Origin: Treponema sp.
Lineage (GTDB): Bacteria > Spirochaetota > Spirochaetia > Treponematales > Treponemataceae
DNA: 45,162 bases
Assembly (NCBI GenBank): GCA_012519415.1
Contig: JAAYQG010000052.1
Coordinates: forward strand, 1-45,162
Direction of reading: 5' to 3'
The translations under genes and the position numbers were made by a program. Within the stretch, counting starts at the first letter, position 1, and every line of letters starts with the position of its first letter. The notes under the pieces were generated by a model. That model had not been told where the DNA came from. It did not search any database and was given only the letters and a program-made list of their open reading frames with translations. This document shows, piece by piece, positions 1-7,595 of this stretch.

Positions 1-130
1 ACTACAAGGCTTGGGCGTTCGCAGGGTTTAATCTACGAATTTAGGGTCTATGTTAGCAAAAACTTGAGGCTTGGTGAGTCGGGTGGGTTTTATCTAAAAT
101 TTAGGGGGGGGGAATTTAGCGAAATGTTAA
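1..130 (+). repeat. Dispersed intergenic repeat, copy 1 (two 60-bp units)
   Basis: Two consecutive units start with GGCTTGG at 8 and 68, a 60-bp period. Each continues with a GGGTTT-ATCTA-AATTTAGGG core and ends in TTAGC-AAA. The same core recurs in reverse orientation at 2609-2820 and in forward orientation at 35560-35815, so this is a family and not local low complexity. A run of nine G lies at 104-112 inside the second unit. The left edge is cut by the window. No open frame of interest is present. The rest of the gap to 314 is AT-rich and I see no firm promoter in it. Confidence 0.7.
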
Positions 131-314
131 ATTGTGTGCAGAGTGTACAATCGGTTTTAGAAGAGGTAATTTCATAAAACTATTGCTTGTATAAAGAAAA
201 CTTGTTAAACTTCTTTGAGAATAAATTACATGATTTAAATGAAATCCTCAAAATTTTTTTTAGGAATGTCATGAATATTTAAGTGAATCATATGGTTTTT
301 CGGGGGGAAATTTA

Positions 315-1661
315 ATGAGCGTATATGAAAATGTTACCGCTTTTTTGGGACGATATGGTTTTTCTGTTACAGCGTATGATGTAAATACAATAATCGACGG
401 TCTTTTGTATGATATGAAAGCCGGTCTTGCAAAGGGCAAAGGAATCGGCTCTGCGATGGATGCAACGGAAGATATGATTCCGACATGGGGGCTTCCTCCT
501 GCTGAATCTCCAAAAAATGAATCTGTTATTGTAATTGATGCCGGCGGAACAAACTTTCGTTCATGCCTTGTTACATTTGATGATTCCGGCACTGCTTCTA
601 TAAGTGAACTTGAAAAAACTTCTATGCCTGGCATTGAAAAAGAGCTTTCAAAAAAAGATTTTTTTGCTGCAATTGCCACAAATCTTGATCATTTAAAAAA
701 TAAATCAAAACGTATCGGTTTTTGTTTTTCATATGCAATGAATATCACGCCTGATGGCGACGGCGAAGTAATTAGTTTTTCAAAGGAAATTAAAGCAAAA
801 GAAGTAATCGGCTCGCTGGTCGGAAAAAACTTAAGCGATGCACTTGTTGAACGTGGTTGGAATCGTCCTGAAAAAATTACGCTTTTGAATGATACAACAG
901 CTGCTTTGCTTGCCGGAGCTTCAAATGCAATTGAAGGGCGTGCATACAGTTCTTATGTGGGTTTTATTTTGGGCACAGGTATGAACACTGCTTATATTGA
1001 TTCAGATCATATTGCAAAACTTGATGGAATGAAAGATTCAGCTGGACGTTCTGCGCCCAAAAGTCAGATTATCGTCTGTGAATCAGGAAAATTCAACAAG
1101 CTTCCGCGTTCAGAATTCGACATTGAATTTGATAAAACTGCAAACACTCCGGGTCTTTATGTAATGGAAAAAATGTGCTCAGGAGCGTATCTTGGTCCGG
1201 TTAGTCTTATTGCATTAAAAAAAGCAGCAGATGACGGTTTGTTTTCTGCGCCTGTTGCAGAATCAATAAAAATGCTTTCTAAGCTTGAGCTTAAAGATAT
1301 GGATCAGTTTTTTTATGCACCGCATAAGAGAACAACTCTTCTCGGTTCAATTGCCGCAAAAGGCACTCGACAAGATGCTGATACAATTTTTGTTTTACTT
1401 GACCATTTTGTTGCTCGTTCTGCAAAACTTGCCGCTGCAATTATTTCAGCTGCCGTAATAAAAAGCGGTGCAGGTAGCAGTGCTTCTTTGCCTGTTGGTG
1501 TTGTTTGTAATGGTACAACTTTCTATAAGACACACAACCTGAAGGAACGTTTGCTAGGCTATTTGAATGAGGTGCTTATAAACCAGCGGCATATTTATTT
1601 TGAGATACTTACAATAGATAATGATATTACACTTGGAACTGCGGTTGCAGGTTTGAGTTGA
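315..1661 (+). CDS. Hexokinase (eukaryote-type fold), ATP-dependent
   Basis: Predicted cytoplasmic sugar kinase of 448 residues that phosphorylates glucose or related hexoses at the entry of glycolysis. Visible motifs are the phosphate-1 loop DAGGTNFR (75-82), the sugar-binding and catalytic segment LNDTTAALLAG (191-201, with the presumed catalytic Asp in NDT) and the glycine-rich phosphate-2 segment GFILGTGMN (216-224). Length and motif order fit the hexokinase family known in Treponema rather than the shorter bacterial ROK glucokinases. The ATG at 315 follows a strong GGGGGGA ribosome site at 302-308. The gene stands alone, followed by a 209-bp gap and flbB. The ATP and hexose assignment comes from the family; which hexose is preferred cannot be read from the sequence. 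Confidence 0.9.
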   Translation: MSVYENVTAFLGRYGFSVTAYDVNTIIDGLLYDMKAGLAKGKGIGSAMDATEDMIPTWGLPPAESPKNESVIVIDAGGTNFRSCLVTFDDSGTASISELEKTSMPGIEKELSKKDFFAAIATNLDHLKNKSKRIGFCFSYAMNITPDGDGEVISFSKEIKAKEVIGSLVGKNLSDALVERGWNRPEKITLLNDTTAALLAGASNAIEGRAYSSYVGFILGTGMNTAYIDSDHIAKLDGMKDSAGRSAPKSQIIVCESGKFNKLPRSEFDIEFDKTANTPGLYVMEKMCSGAYLGPVSLIALKKAADDGLFSAPVAESIKMLSKLELKDMDQFFYAPHKRTTLLGSIAAKGTRQDADTIFVLLDHFVARSAKLAAAIISAAVIKSGAGSSASLPVGVVCNGTTFYKTHNLKERLLGYLNEVLINQRHIYFEILTIDNDITLGTAVAGLS

Positions 1662-1670
1662 AATATATGA

Positions 1671-1697
1671 AGAAAAGCGTTTTATGAAAAGCTTTCT
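1671..1697 (+). terminator. Weak hairpin after hexokinase
   Basis: AGAAAAGC at 1671-1678 can pair with GCTTTCT at 1691-1697, leaving one bulged A. It starts ten bases after the hexokinase stop. No clear T-run follows, so termination is a guess. Confidence 0.25.
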
Positions 1698-1720
1698 GCT
1701 CAAAAATTTATAAGTTTTAT

Positions 1721-1747
1721 TAACTATATTAAACAGCTATCCGATAA
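1721..1747 (+). promoter_or_regulatory. Possible sigma-28-like promoter before flbB
   Basis: TAAC (1721-1724), a 15-base gap, then TCCGATAA (1740-1747). The -10 matches GCCGATAA at seven of eight positions. The -35 core TAAA is matched at three of four. Transcription would start near 1754, giving a leader of about 117 bases for flbB. It competes with the sigma-70-like site at 1793-1821. Confidence 0.3.
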
Positions 1748-1792
1748 ATTAGTAATTGGTGCTGTCTTAAAGAGGTTCTTCAAACGGTGCTT

Positions 1793-1821
1793 TTGGAAAT
1801 GTTTTTTCTATAAAATATATA
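1793..1821 (+). promoter_or_regulatory. Possible sigma-70-like promoter before flbB
   Basis: TTGGAA (1793-1798) and TATATA (1816-1821) are separated by 17 bases. Transcription would begin just before the inverted repeat at 1832-1856, so that hairpin would sit at the 5' end of the flbB message. Confidence 0.3.
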
Positions 1822-1831
1822 GTTGATTAAT

Positions 1832-1856
1832 GAGCTTGTTTTATCAAATCAAGCTC
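1832..1856 (+). other. Inverted repeat in the flbB leader
   Basis: GAGCTTG (1832-1838) and CAAGCTC (1850-1856) form a perfect 7-bp stem with an 11-base loop. The stem ends a few bases before the GAGAGG ribosome site, so it could act as an operator or as a translation-modulating hairpin. The function is unknown. Confidence 0.4.
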
Positions 1857-1870
1857 TTGAGAGGTAAAAC

Positions 1871-2503
1871 GTGTCAGCAAAAGGAACAATCGGCAAGACT
1901 ATTGTGTTGCTTTTATTGATTATCATTTTGGTCTTTCTTGGTTTATTCTGGTTTGATTATCTAGGTGTAATTCAAGCCAAGAAATTTTTTGAGCCGGTTT
2001 ACCGTCTTATTGGGTTGCAGCCGCAGACGTCTGTTTCTGCTAGTGATTTTTCTGCTGCTCAAGAAGCAGATCTTGAAGCAGACAGATTAGCAAAGCGGCT
2101 TGAAGCATTAAATTTGCGCTCACAAGAACTTGATAAGCGTGAATCTGATATCCAAGTAAAAGAAGCTGAATATCAACAAATTGCACAAGAACTTGACGAA
2201 AGAAAGATTTCTCAAGAAGAACGAGAATTAACTTTTGAAAAAATTCAAAAAGAATACGAAGATAAAGAGCTTAATTATCGAACAATTGCTGCACAGCTAA
2301 ATGGTATGCGTCCTGAAGCTGCTGTTGAAATTTTGCTTGCTATGGACGATCAGCTTGCGATAGATGTTTTGCGCCGTGTTGACGAACTAGCAGAAGAAGC
2401 CGGTGCAAATTCAATGGTATCATATTGGCTCTCTCTGATGCCAGCAGACCGTGCTGCCTCAATTCAGCGCAAGATGACAACAAAACCGGTAACATTAGAT
2501 TAA
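1871..2503 (+). CDS. flbB: FlbB, periplasmic-flagella motor protein (MotE-like)
   Basis: Protein of 210 residues with one N-terminal membrane helix (about 9-29), a long charged coiled coil (about 60-140) and a helical C-terminal domain (about 140-205) containing GMRPEAAVEILLAMDD, which resembles the MgtE/MotE-type domain. This layout is that of spirochetal FlbB, a periplasmic motor component needed to build the spirochete-specific collar and recruit the stator. The start is GTG at 1871 with GAGAGG eight bases upstream; no ATG fits better. It lies just upstream of the fla operon but is separated from fliK by a hairpin, a repeat and a promoter, so it is probably its own unit. In Borrelia, as I recall, flbB also sits close to fliK and flgD. 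The main alternative is a generic coiled-coil membrane protein. Confidence 0.75.
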   Translation: MSAKGTIGKTIVLLLLIIILVFLGLFWFDYLGVIQAKKFFEPVYRLIGLQPQTSVSASDFSAAQEADLEADRLAKRLEALNLRSQELDKRESDIQVKEAEYQQIAQELDERKISQEERELTFEKIQKEYEDKELNYRTIAAQLNGMRPEAAVEILLAMDDQLAIDVLRRVDELAEEAGANSMVSYWLSLMPADRAASIQRKMTTKPVTLD

Positions 2504-2536
2504 TATCTTTGTGAACTAGAACATGTATAAAATTCG

Positions 2537-2563
2537 CTCCCCCAATCGGGTGGGTTGGGGGAG
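2537..2563 (+). terminator. Strong GC-rich hairpin after flbB
   Basis: CTCCCCCAA (2537-2545) pairs perfectly with TTGGGGGAG (2555-2563) around a nine-base loop. It lies 34 bases after the flbB stop. The following sequence is only mildly T-rich, so this is a probable terminator or a transcript-end stabiliser. Confidence 0.6.
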
Positions 2564-2608
2564 ATATGTTCAATTCTAAGACAACTCAAATAATTCAGAT
2601 ACATAGTT

Positions 2609-2820
2609 AATTTCGATTTTCGCCAGATTACTCTCCAAATTCGTAACACCAACCCACCCAAACGCCCAATCTTTCAAGTTTTTGCCCCACAAAACTTAGC
2701 ATTTTGCTAGATTAAACCCTAAATTTTAGACTAATCCCACTCGAATGTCCAATCCGCGTTTTGCTAACATAAACCCAAATTTATAGATTAATCCCAAAGC
2801 AAAACGCCCCCCTAAAAAAA
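2609..2820 (-). repeat. Dispersed intergenic repeat, copy 2 (about three units, reversed)
   Basis: Read on the minus strand, this stretch holds three degenerate units. Two contain close matches to GGATTAATCTAGCAAAACG and GTTAGCAAAACGC. The third contains AAAAACTTGAAAGATTGGGC, which matches AAAACTTGAGGCTTGG of copies 1 and 3. A run of six C lies at 2807-2812. There is no coding sequence here. The repeat fills most of the 562-bp gap between flbB and fliK, and the fla promoter begins just after it. Confidence 0.65.
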
Positions 2821-2843
2821 CAAAAAGTTTTTTCAAACCTATC

Positions 2844-2870
2844 TAAAGTGTCTGCTTTGTTTTCCGAAAA
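2844..2870 (+). promoter_or_regulatory. Sigma-28 (FliA)-like promoter of the fla operon
   Basis: TAAAGTGT (2844-2851), an 11-base spacer, then TCCGAAAA (2863-2870). Against TAAAGTTT-N11-GCCGATAA this is seven of eight and six of eight, with exact spacing. Transcription would start near 2877 and give a leader of about 190 bases before fliK. A sigma-28-like promoter at the head of the fla operon agrees with what I recall for other treponemes. The operon itself encodes FliA at its far end, which would make a positive loop. Confidence 0.65.
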
Positions 2871-2927
2871 ATAATAAGAGCGAAAAACAGAATATAAAGT
2901 CATAGCGCAGTTCGTGTTTGTTTCCGC

Positions 2928-3030
2928 ATTTTTCAAACGAAAAATATGTGAGCTTCCGCTGCGGTATCTTATAAAAATTATTTTGAGCTTTACATTTGTA
3001 GAAATCTTGAAAAAATAAAATTTTTCAAGA
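2928..3030 (+). other. Two hairpins in the fliK leader
   Basis: ATTTTTC (2928-2934) pairs with GAAAAAT (2939-2945) around AAAC. TCTTGAAAAA (3005-3014) pairs perfectly with TTTTTCAAGA (3021-3030) around a six-base loop. The second has an A-tract/T-tract stem like an intrinsic terminator, yet it sits only 35 bases before the fliK start. An attenuation or transcript-stability role is possible. Confidence 0.4.
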
Positions 3031-3065
3031 TTCCATCAAGTATGAGTTCAAATGGAGGTATGCCG

Positions 3066-4427
3066 ATGGAGGCTCTATCAATTCGCCTTGACGGTATGGA
3101 AACATTAAATGCTTCACCGAAAGCTTCTTTTGGAGCTGAAAGCTTTAAGTCCGGCGAATCGACATTCAGCCTAGTGCTGGATAACGTACTCAAGGCCACG
3201 GATGGTGTACAAAAGCCTGTAGAACTTACAAAGCCTCAGGAAAAACAACCTGAATCGACCACAAGGGACGTAAGTGCATCTGCAGACGATTCAAAATTAA
3301 AACAGATGGTTTCAGAATCTGATAAAACAGAAGTTACCGAAGCATCTAACAAAGCTGCTGAAACTGAAAATCTGAATGAAGAAACAACTACAGTTTCAGA
3401 AGCAAAAGAAACAAAAGAACAAAAAGCTGTTCTTGCTGCTGATAATTCAGAAAAAGCTGAAACAGAAGAAACTTTACTTCTTGCAAATTCTGCTGAAGAA
3501 AGTGCAGAAACAGTAACTGTAAAAAAAGATTCAAAAGATTCTTTAGTTAAAATTGTAACTGAATCTGTTTTTATTCAAGATGAATCTACAGAAGAAGTTG
3601 CAAACTCTCTTAGCGTTCAGAATGAACTTGAAGAGTTGTCTGAAAAAACGATAAAGAAAACAGGCAAAACAAATGAAAGTGCTTCTTTATTTGCAAATAT
3701 TCAAGCTGAAAAAGCTAATAATCCTGCAAAAATTGAAGAAACACTTGCTTCAGACGTTCATGTTCAAAGTATTGCTGCAAAAAAACAGGAAGCTCCACTT
3801 ATTGAAGTAATTGATGAGCGCACACAGTTCGGTTCTGATGTTGAAAAATCAAGCGGTCTTGTTTCAAATGTTGCTTATGATGGCAATGGAACAGCGGAGA
3901 TGACACTTAATCTTGCAGATTCTCAAGGACAGAATGTTGCGCAAATTCAAGATGGTGCTAATGTTCAAGAAAGTTCTAAATCATCATTTGCGTCTATGCT
4001 TTCAACTGAAATTAGGAACAATGCAGGTGAATTTGTTAAAACTGGACTTATTACATTACGCGACAATAAATCGGGAACAATCAATCTTGTTTTACATCCG
4101 GAAGAACTTGGTAATGTTAAGATTAAACTTGAATTATCCGACAAATTAATTACCGGTAGAATTATTGTGTCTAGCGAAGAAGCTTATGGTGCTTTTAAAA
4201 ATAATATTGAAAGCCTTCGTCAAGCTTTTTTGAATTCGGGCTTTGAAAGCGCAGGGCTTGAGCTTTCATGGAGCGGAAGCGATGAATCTAATAATAGACA
4301 CAACGATTCAGAAAATGGAAAAAATCCGCATGGATTTGATTATACTGATTCGATGCCGCTTGCAGCCGGTGCGGAAGATATGCCGGACGGTTATTTTGGT
4401 TTGACTTCAGTAAATGTTGTTATCTAA
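3066..4427 (+). CDS. fliK: FliK, flagellar hook-length control protein (treponemal Tap1)
   Basis: Secreted ruler that sets hook length and switches the export gate from hook to filament substrates. The middle (about 60-280) is very rich in Glu, Lys, Ser, Thr and Ala, with low complexity and little hydrophobicity, as expected of a FliK ruler. The C-terminal part (about 300-410) is the hook-length domain, with the hallmark LHPEELGNVKIKLEL. An ATG also lies in frame at 3042, but I chose 3066 (453 residues) because GGAGG at 3054-3058 sits seven bases before it while 3042 has no ribosome site. It is the first gene of the fla operon, with flgD starting 28 bases after its stop. The acidic tail after the domain is not conserved in the family as far as I know. 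Confidence 0.85.
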   Translation: MEALSIRLDGMETLNASPKASFGAESFKSGESTFSLVLDNVLKATDGVQKPVELTKPQEKQPESTTRDVSASADDSKLKQMVSESDKTEVTEASNKAAETENLNEETTTVSEAKETKEQKAVLAADNSEKAETEETLLLANSAEESAETVTVKKDSKDSLVKIVTESVFIQDESTEEVANSLSVQNELEELSEKTIKKTGKTNESASLFANIQAEKANNPAKIEETLASDVHVQSIAAKKQEAPLIEVIDERTQFGSDVEKSSGLVSNVAYDGNGTAEMTLNLADSQGQNVAQIQDGANVQESSKSSFASMLSTEIRNNAGEFVKTGLITLRDNKSGTINLVLHPEELGNVKIKLELSDKLITGRIIVSSEEAYGAFKNNIESLRQAFLNSGFESAGLELSWSGSDESNNRHNDSENGKNPHGFDYTDSMPLAAGAEDMPDGYFGLTSVNVVI

Positions 4428-4455
4428 AAGCAAAGATTAAAATTAGGAGAAATTA

Positions 4456-4899
4456 ATGCAACTTAACACAACAATGAGTGCACAAGATCAGGCAATAGTT
4501 CAGCAGGCTGTAAATACACAAAACGCCAAAAATACTGCTGTAAATGGTCGTGTAGCAAGTCAAGAATTGGGAAAGGATGATTTTCTAAAACTGCTTATAA
4601 CACAGCTTTCAAATCAAGATCCTACTTCTCCTATGGAGAATACTGAATTTATTGCACAAATGGCTCAGTTCTCAAGTCTTGAGCAGATGACAAATATGAG
4701 TACCGGTTTTACAAAACTTACCAATATGCTTTCAGGCACAGAAGCTGTTTATACTATTGGTAAAACTGTTGAGCTGACTTCTGGAGAGAACATTGTTACA
4801 GGACAAGTTCAAGCTGTAACACGCGGAGACAATCCACAGATAATAGTAAATGGCATGCCGTACAGCATGAAGCAGATAAACAAGATTTATGGCAATTAA
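4456..4899 (+). CDS. flgD: FlgD, hook-cap scaffolding protein
   Basis: Protein of 147 residues that caps the growing hook and guides FlgE assembly outside the inner membrane. The diagnostic N-terminal region is GKDDFLKLLITQLSNQDP followed by SPMENTEFIAQMAQFSSLEQM (about 38-77). It is short compared with enteric FlgD (over 200 residues), because it lacks the large C-terminal Tudor/FNIII part. That fits the short spirochetal FlgD. The start ATG is preceded by TTAGGAGA. It is followed 12 bases later by flgE, so the two are surely co-transcribed. Confidence 0.9.
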   Translation: MQLNTTMSAQDQAIVQQAVNTQNAKNTAVNGRVASQELGKDDFLKLLITQLSNQDPTSPMENTEFIAQMAQFSSLEQMTNMSTGFTKLTNMLSGTEAVYTIGKTVELTSGENIVTGQVQAVTRGDNPQIIVNGMPYSMKQINKIYGN

Positions 4900-4911
4900 G
4901 AGGGTACAAAT

Positions 4912-6303
4912 ATGATGCGATCACTTTATGCCGGTGTTTCCGGTATGCAAAATCATCAGACAAGAATGGACGTAATCGGTAATAACGTTTCTAACGTTAA
5001 TACAACCGGTTTCAAACGAGGTCGTGTTAATTTTCAAGACATGATTTCACAACAGCTTTCCGGTGCTGCAAAACCGACTAACGAAGTTGGCGGTGTAAAC
5101 CCAAAAGAAGTTGGTCTTGGAGTTACAGTTGCAAGTATTGATACAATCTTTACACAAGGCAACTTGCAGACAACCGGTGTTTCTACTGATATTGCAATTC
5201 AGGGCAACGGCTTTTTTATCATGAAAAACGGTGAAGAAACATTTTTCACACGTGCCGGTACATTCGGCGTTGATAAAGACGGAACACTTGTAAATCCTGC
5301 AAACGGTCTTAGAGTTCAAGGCTATATGGCAAGGGAACTTAACGGAGAAATGGTTATTAATACTGCCGGTTATACGGAAGATTTAATAATTCCTGTCGGT
5401 TCAAAAGACCCTGCAAAAGCTACTCAGAATGTAAATTTTGCTTGTAACTTGAATAAAAATACGCCGGAAATTGCAGAAGGTGCCAACGAAGCTGAAATTG
5501 CCAAAGGAACTTGGTCTACAGAATTCAAAATTTACGATACATTCGGTAATGAACATGATTTAAGTGTTTCTTTTACTCGTGTTCCTGGAACTCCAAACCA
5601 GTGGGAAGCAACTGTAATAGTAGATCCTGATTTGGCAGATGAAACACAGACTCGCATTGGACTTGGCGGTACAGACGGGCAGGGAAATACATTTGTAGTC
5701 AATTTTGATAACAATGGCACTTTGCTTTCTGTAACAGATTCTGCCGGAAATGTAAGTGCTGAAACTGGAAATATTCTTCTTCAGACTTCTTTTAACGTTC
5801 CAGAGACAACAGATGCTGCTGATGGCGAACTTACTCGCCAAATGTTCAATATAAATCTTGGACAAATTGGAAGTCAGTTAAATACAATAACTCAGTATTC
5901 TTCTGACAGCTCTACAAAAGCATTCTATCAAGACGGTTATACAATGGGCTATCTTGACAATTTTAAGATTGATAACAGTGGTGTAATTACTGGTGTATAT
6001 TCTAACGGAACAAATCGTGTTATCGGTCAAATTGCAATGGCAAGCTTTACAAACCAAGGTGGTCTTGAAAAAACAGGCGACAGCACTTATGTTCAGTCGA
6101 ATAACTCTGGTCTTGCAAATATCAACGTTGCTGGTGTAGCAGGCAAAGGCTCATTGCTTTCTGGTGCACTTGAAATGTCAAACGTAGATTTAACAGAGCA
6201 ATTTACAGACATGATTGTTACACAGCGAGGTTTTCAGGCTAACTCAAAGACAATTACGACTTCAGATACGCTTCTTGAAACCGTTTTGAGTTTGAAGCGT
6301 TAA
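4912..6303 (+). CDS. flgE: FlgE, flagellar hook protein
   Basis: Structural subunit of the hook, 463 residues. The N-terminal rod-like motif ([20 protein letters not shown], 4-23, then [12 protein letters not shown]) and the C-terminal coiled-coil end ([20 protein letters not shown]) frame variable middle domains. Counting from the first of two adjacent ATGs (4912), Lys is at 165 and Cys at 178. These are the residues reported to form the lysinoalanine cross-link between FlgE subunits in Treponema denticola, so the hook is probably a covalent polymer and the 4912 start is supported. AGAGGG at 4900-4905 is the ribosome site. Downstream is a 143-bp gap with nested hairpins and a sigma-28-like site before flbD. 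Confidence 0.95.
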   Translation: MMRSLYAGVSGMQNHQTRMDVIGNNVSNVNTTGFKRGRVNFQDMISQQLSGAAKPTNEVGGVNPKEVGLGVTVASIDTIFTQGNLQTTGVSTDIAIQGNGFFIMKNGEETFFTRAGTFGVDKDGTLVNPANGLRVQGYMARELNGEMVINTAGYTEDLIIPVGSKDPAKATQNVNFACNLNKNTPEIAEGANEAEIAKGTWSTEFKIYDTFGNEHDLSVSFTRVPGTPNQWEATVIVDPDLADETQTRIGLGGTDGQGNTFVVNFDNNGTLLSVTDSAGNVSAETGNILLQTSFNVPETTDAADGELTRQMFNINLGQIGSQLNTITQYSSDSSTKAFYQDGYTMGYLDNFKIDNSGVITGVYSNGTNRVIGQIAMASFTNQGGLEKTGDSTYVQSNNSGLANINVAGVAGKGSLLSGALEMSNVDLTEQFTDMIVTQRGFQANSKTITTSDTLLETVLSLKR

Positions 6304-6327
6304 TCTTTAGCTGTGGATAACCGATAA
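6301..6327 (+). promoter_or_regulatory. Possible sigma-28-like promoter between flgE and flbD
   Basis: TAATCTTT (6301-6308), an 11-base spacer, ACCGATAA (6320-6327). This is six of eight and seven of eight against TAAAGTTT-N11-GCCGATAA. The first three bases are the flgE stop codon. The -10 overlaps the left arm of an inverted repeat (AACCGATA with TATCGGTT at 6393-6400), so the same bases could serve RNA folding instead. Confidence 0.4.
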
Positions 6328-6425
6328 ACAATGCAGAGAATGTGTATGTGTATAGAAAATAATTCTACATTCTCTGCATTTCAAATGCGACATATCGGTT
6401 AAAACCTCTTGACTGTCAAAGGTTT
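6319..6425 (+). other. Nested hairpins between flgE and flbD
   Basis: Outer arms are AACCGATA (6319-6326) and TATCGGTT (6393-6400). Inside is a perfect 13-bp stem, ATGCAGAGAATGT (6331-6343) with ACATTCTCTGCAT (6367-6379). Next comes AAACCT-TTGAC (6402-6413) pairing with GTCAAAGGTTT (6415-6425) with one bulge. This is likely an RNA processing or stability element that uncouples the abundant flgE message from flbD-motAB, or a partial terminator. There is no T-run. Confidence 0.55.
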
Positions 6426-6446
6426 AGCATTCAAAATGGAAGTATT

Positions 6447-6644
6447 ATGATTGAAGTAACAAGATTTGACGGAAGCGTTTACTGGATAAATCCACATCAG
6501 ATTGAAAGGATTGAGTTAAATCCTGATGTTACACTTTTAATGCTTTCTGGTCAAAGATTTATTGTTAAAGAAAAACCGGAAGAAATTAAAGAAAGAATTA
6601 TTGCGTACCGTCGTCTAATCGGTGCTTTTAAAAATGAAGAATAA
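6447..6644 (+). CDS. flbD: FlbD, small flagellar protein
   Basis: Sixty-five residues matching the short FlbD family: it opens with MIEVTRFDGSVYWINPHQIE and has a conserved LSGQRFIVKE segment near 38-47. It has no membrane helix. Its place directly before motA is the standard spirochete and Firmicute arrangement. The molecular role is not established in the family; recent work links related proteins to the stator or the FliL region. The start ATG has GGAAG a few bases upstream. It is unrelated to the Caulobacter regulator of the same name. Confidence 0.85.
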   Translation: MIEVTRFDGSVYWINPHQIERIELNPDVTLLMLSGQRFIVKEKPEEIKERIIAYRRLIGAFKNEE

Positions 6645-6744
6645 ACGGATATAAAAGGACTAAACTGTTTTTTGAAATATTCCGTATAAATATATAGCAT
6701 AGAAAAGTTTTGAAATATTTTGGCTTTTTTATACTTTAAAATAC

Positions 6745-6767
6745 CTTTCTTAAAAAATATAAGAAAG
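6745..6767 (+). other. Hairpin in the motA leader
   Basis: CTTTCTTA (6745-6752) pairs perfectly with TAAGAAAG (6760-6767). It stands just before the AAGGGAG ribosome site of motA. Other larger gaps in this operon (before flbB, fliK, flbD and fliO) also carry hairpins. Confidence 0.4.
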
Positions 6768-6793
6768 ACTTTCCTAAGGGAGCGGGGCTTTTT

Positions 6794-7576
6794 ATGGATA
6801 TAATGACAATTATTGGTATGGTTGCTGGTACAGCTAGTCTTATCATGTCAGTTCTTACATCTGGTGGTACTTTGAGTGGTATCTGGGACTTGCCGTCATT
6901 CATCTTTGTTGTTCTTGGTTCGTATGCTGCTTTATGTATTGCTTTCCCGATAAAATATATAACGGGCATTTGGGGTGTTATTGCAAGAACTTTTAAGATT
7001 CCGGATTTTAACGAAAAAGTATTAGTTCAAAACATGGTTTCATTATCGGAAAAAGCTCGTCGTGAAGGTATTCTTGCTTTGGAAGAAGGACTTGAAGATC
7101 TTGATGATGAATTTATGAAAGTAGGTCTTCGACTTGTAGTAGATGGTACGGATGGCAATGTTATTCGCGGTATTCTTGAAAATGAAATGGGACAGATAGA
7201 ATCTCGCCATATGCAATGGATAACGGTTTTAAATACTTGGGCAGGTCTTGGACCTGGATATGGTATGATGGGTACTGTTATTGGTCTTATTGGTATGTTG
7301 AGAAACTTGGAAGATAAATCTGCAATCGGTCCTAATATGGCTGTTGCCTTGGTTACAACTTTGTATGGCTCGTTGATTACAAATATGTTCATGGGTCCTT
7401 TTTCAGCTAAATTACAGCTTCATAACAATCAGGAAATGATTATCAAAGAAATGATAATTGAAGGGGTTTTGTCAATTCAAGCCGGTGATAACCCCCGAAT
7501 TCTTGCTCAGAAGCTTTTAACCTACCTTGATCCTGTTTCACGTAGGGCTGTTGAAGCTGAAGTTATAAAGGATTAA
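6794..7576 (+). CDS. motA: MotA, flagellar stator subunit
   Basis: Inner-membrane stator protein of 260 residues that, with MotB, forms the ion channel driving flagellar rotation. Four membrane segments are visible: two near the N-terminus (about 2-20 and 33-53) and two after the cytoplasmic loop (about 148-170 and 180-202). The loop holds the charged patch that contacts FliG. The third helix includes WAGLGPGYGMMGTVIGLI, with the family's functional prolines and glycines. ATG at 6794 follows AAGGGAGCGGGG. It is followed 19 bases later by motB. The context gives it the usual flagellar rather than ExbB/TolQ role. Confidence 0.95.
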   Translation: MDIMTIIGMVAGTASLIMSVLTSGGTLSGIWDLPSFIFVVLGSYAALCIAFPIKYITGIWGVIARTFKIPDFNEKVLVQNMVSLSEKARREGILALEEGLEDLDDEFMKVGLRLVVDGTDGNVIRGILENEMGQIESRHMQWITVLNTWAGLGPGYGMMGTVIGLIGMLRNLEDKSAIGPNMAVALVTTLYGSLITNMFMGPFSAKLQLHNNQEMIIKEMIIEGVLSIQAGDNPRILAQKLLTYLDPVSRRAVEAEVIKD

Positions 7577-7595
7577 TTTAATATAGGGGAATTTG

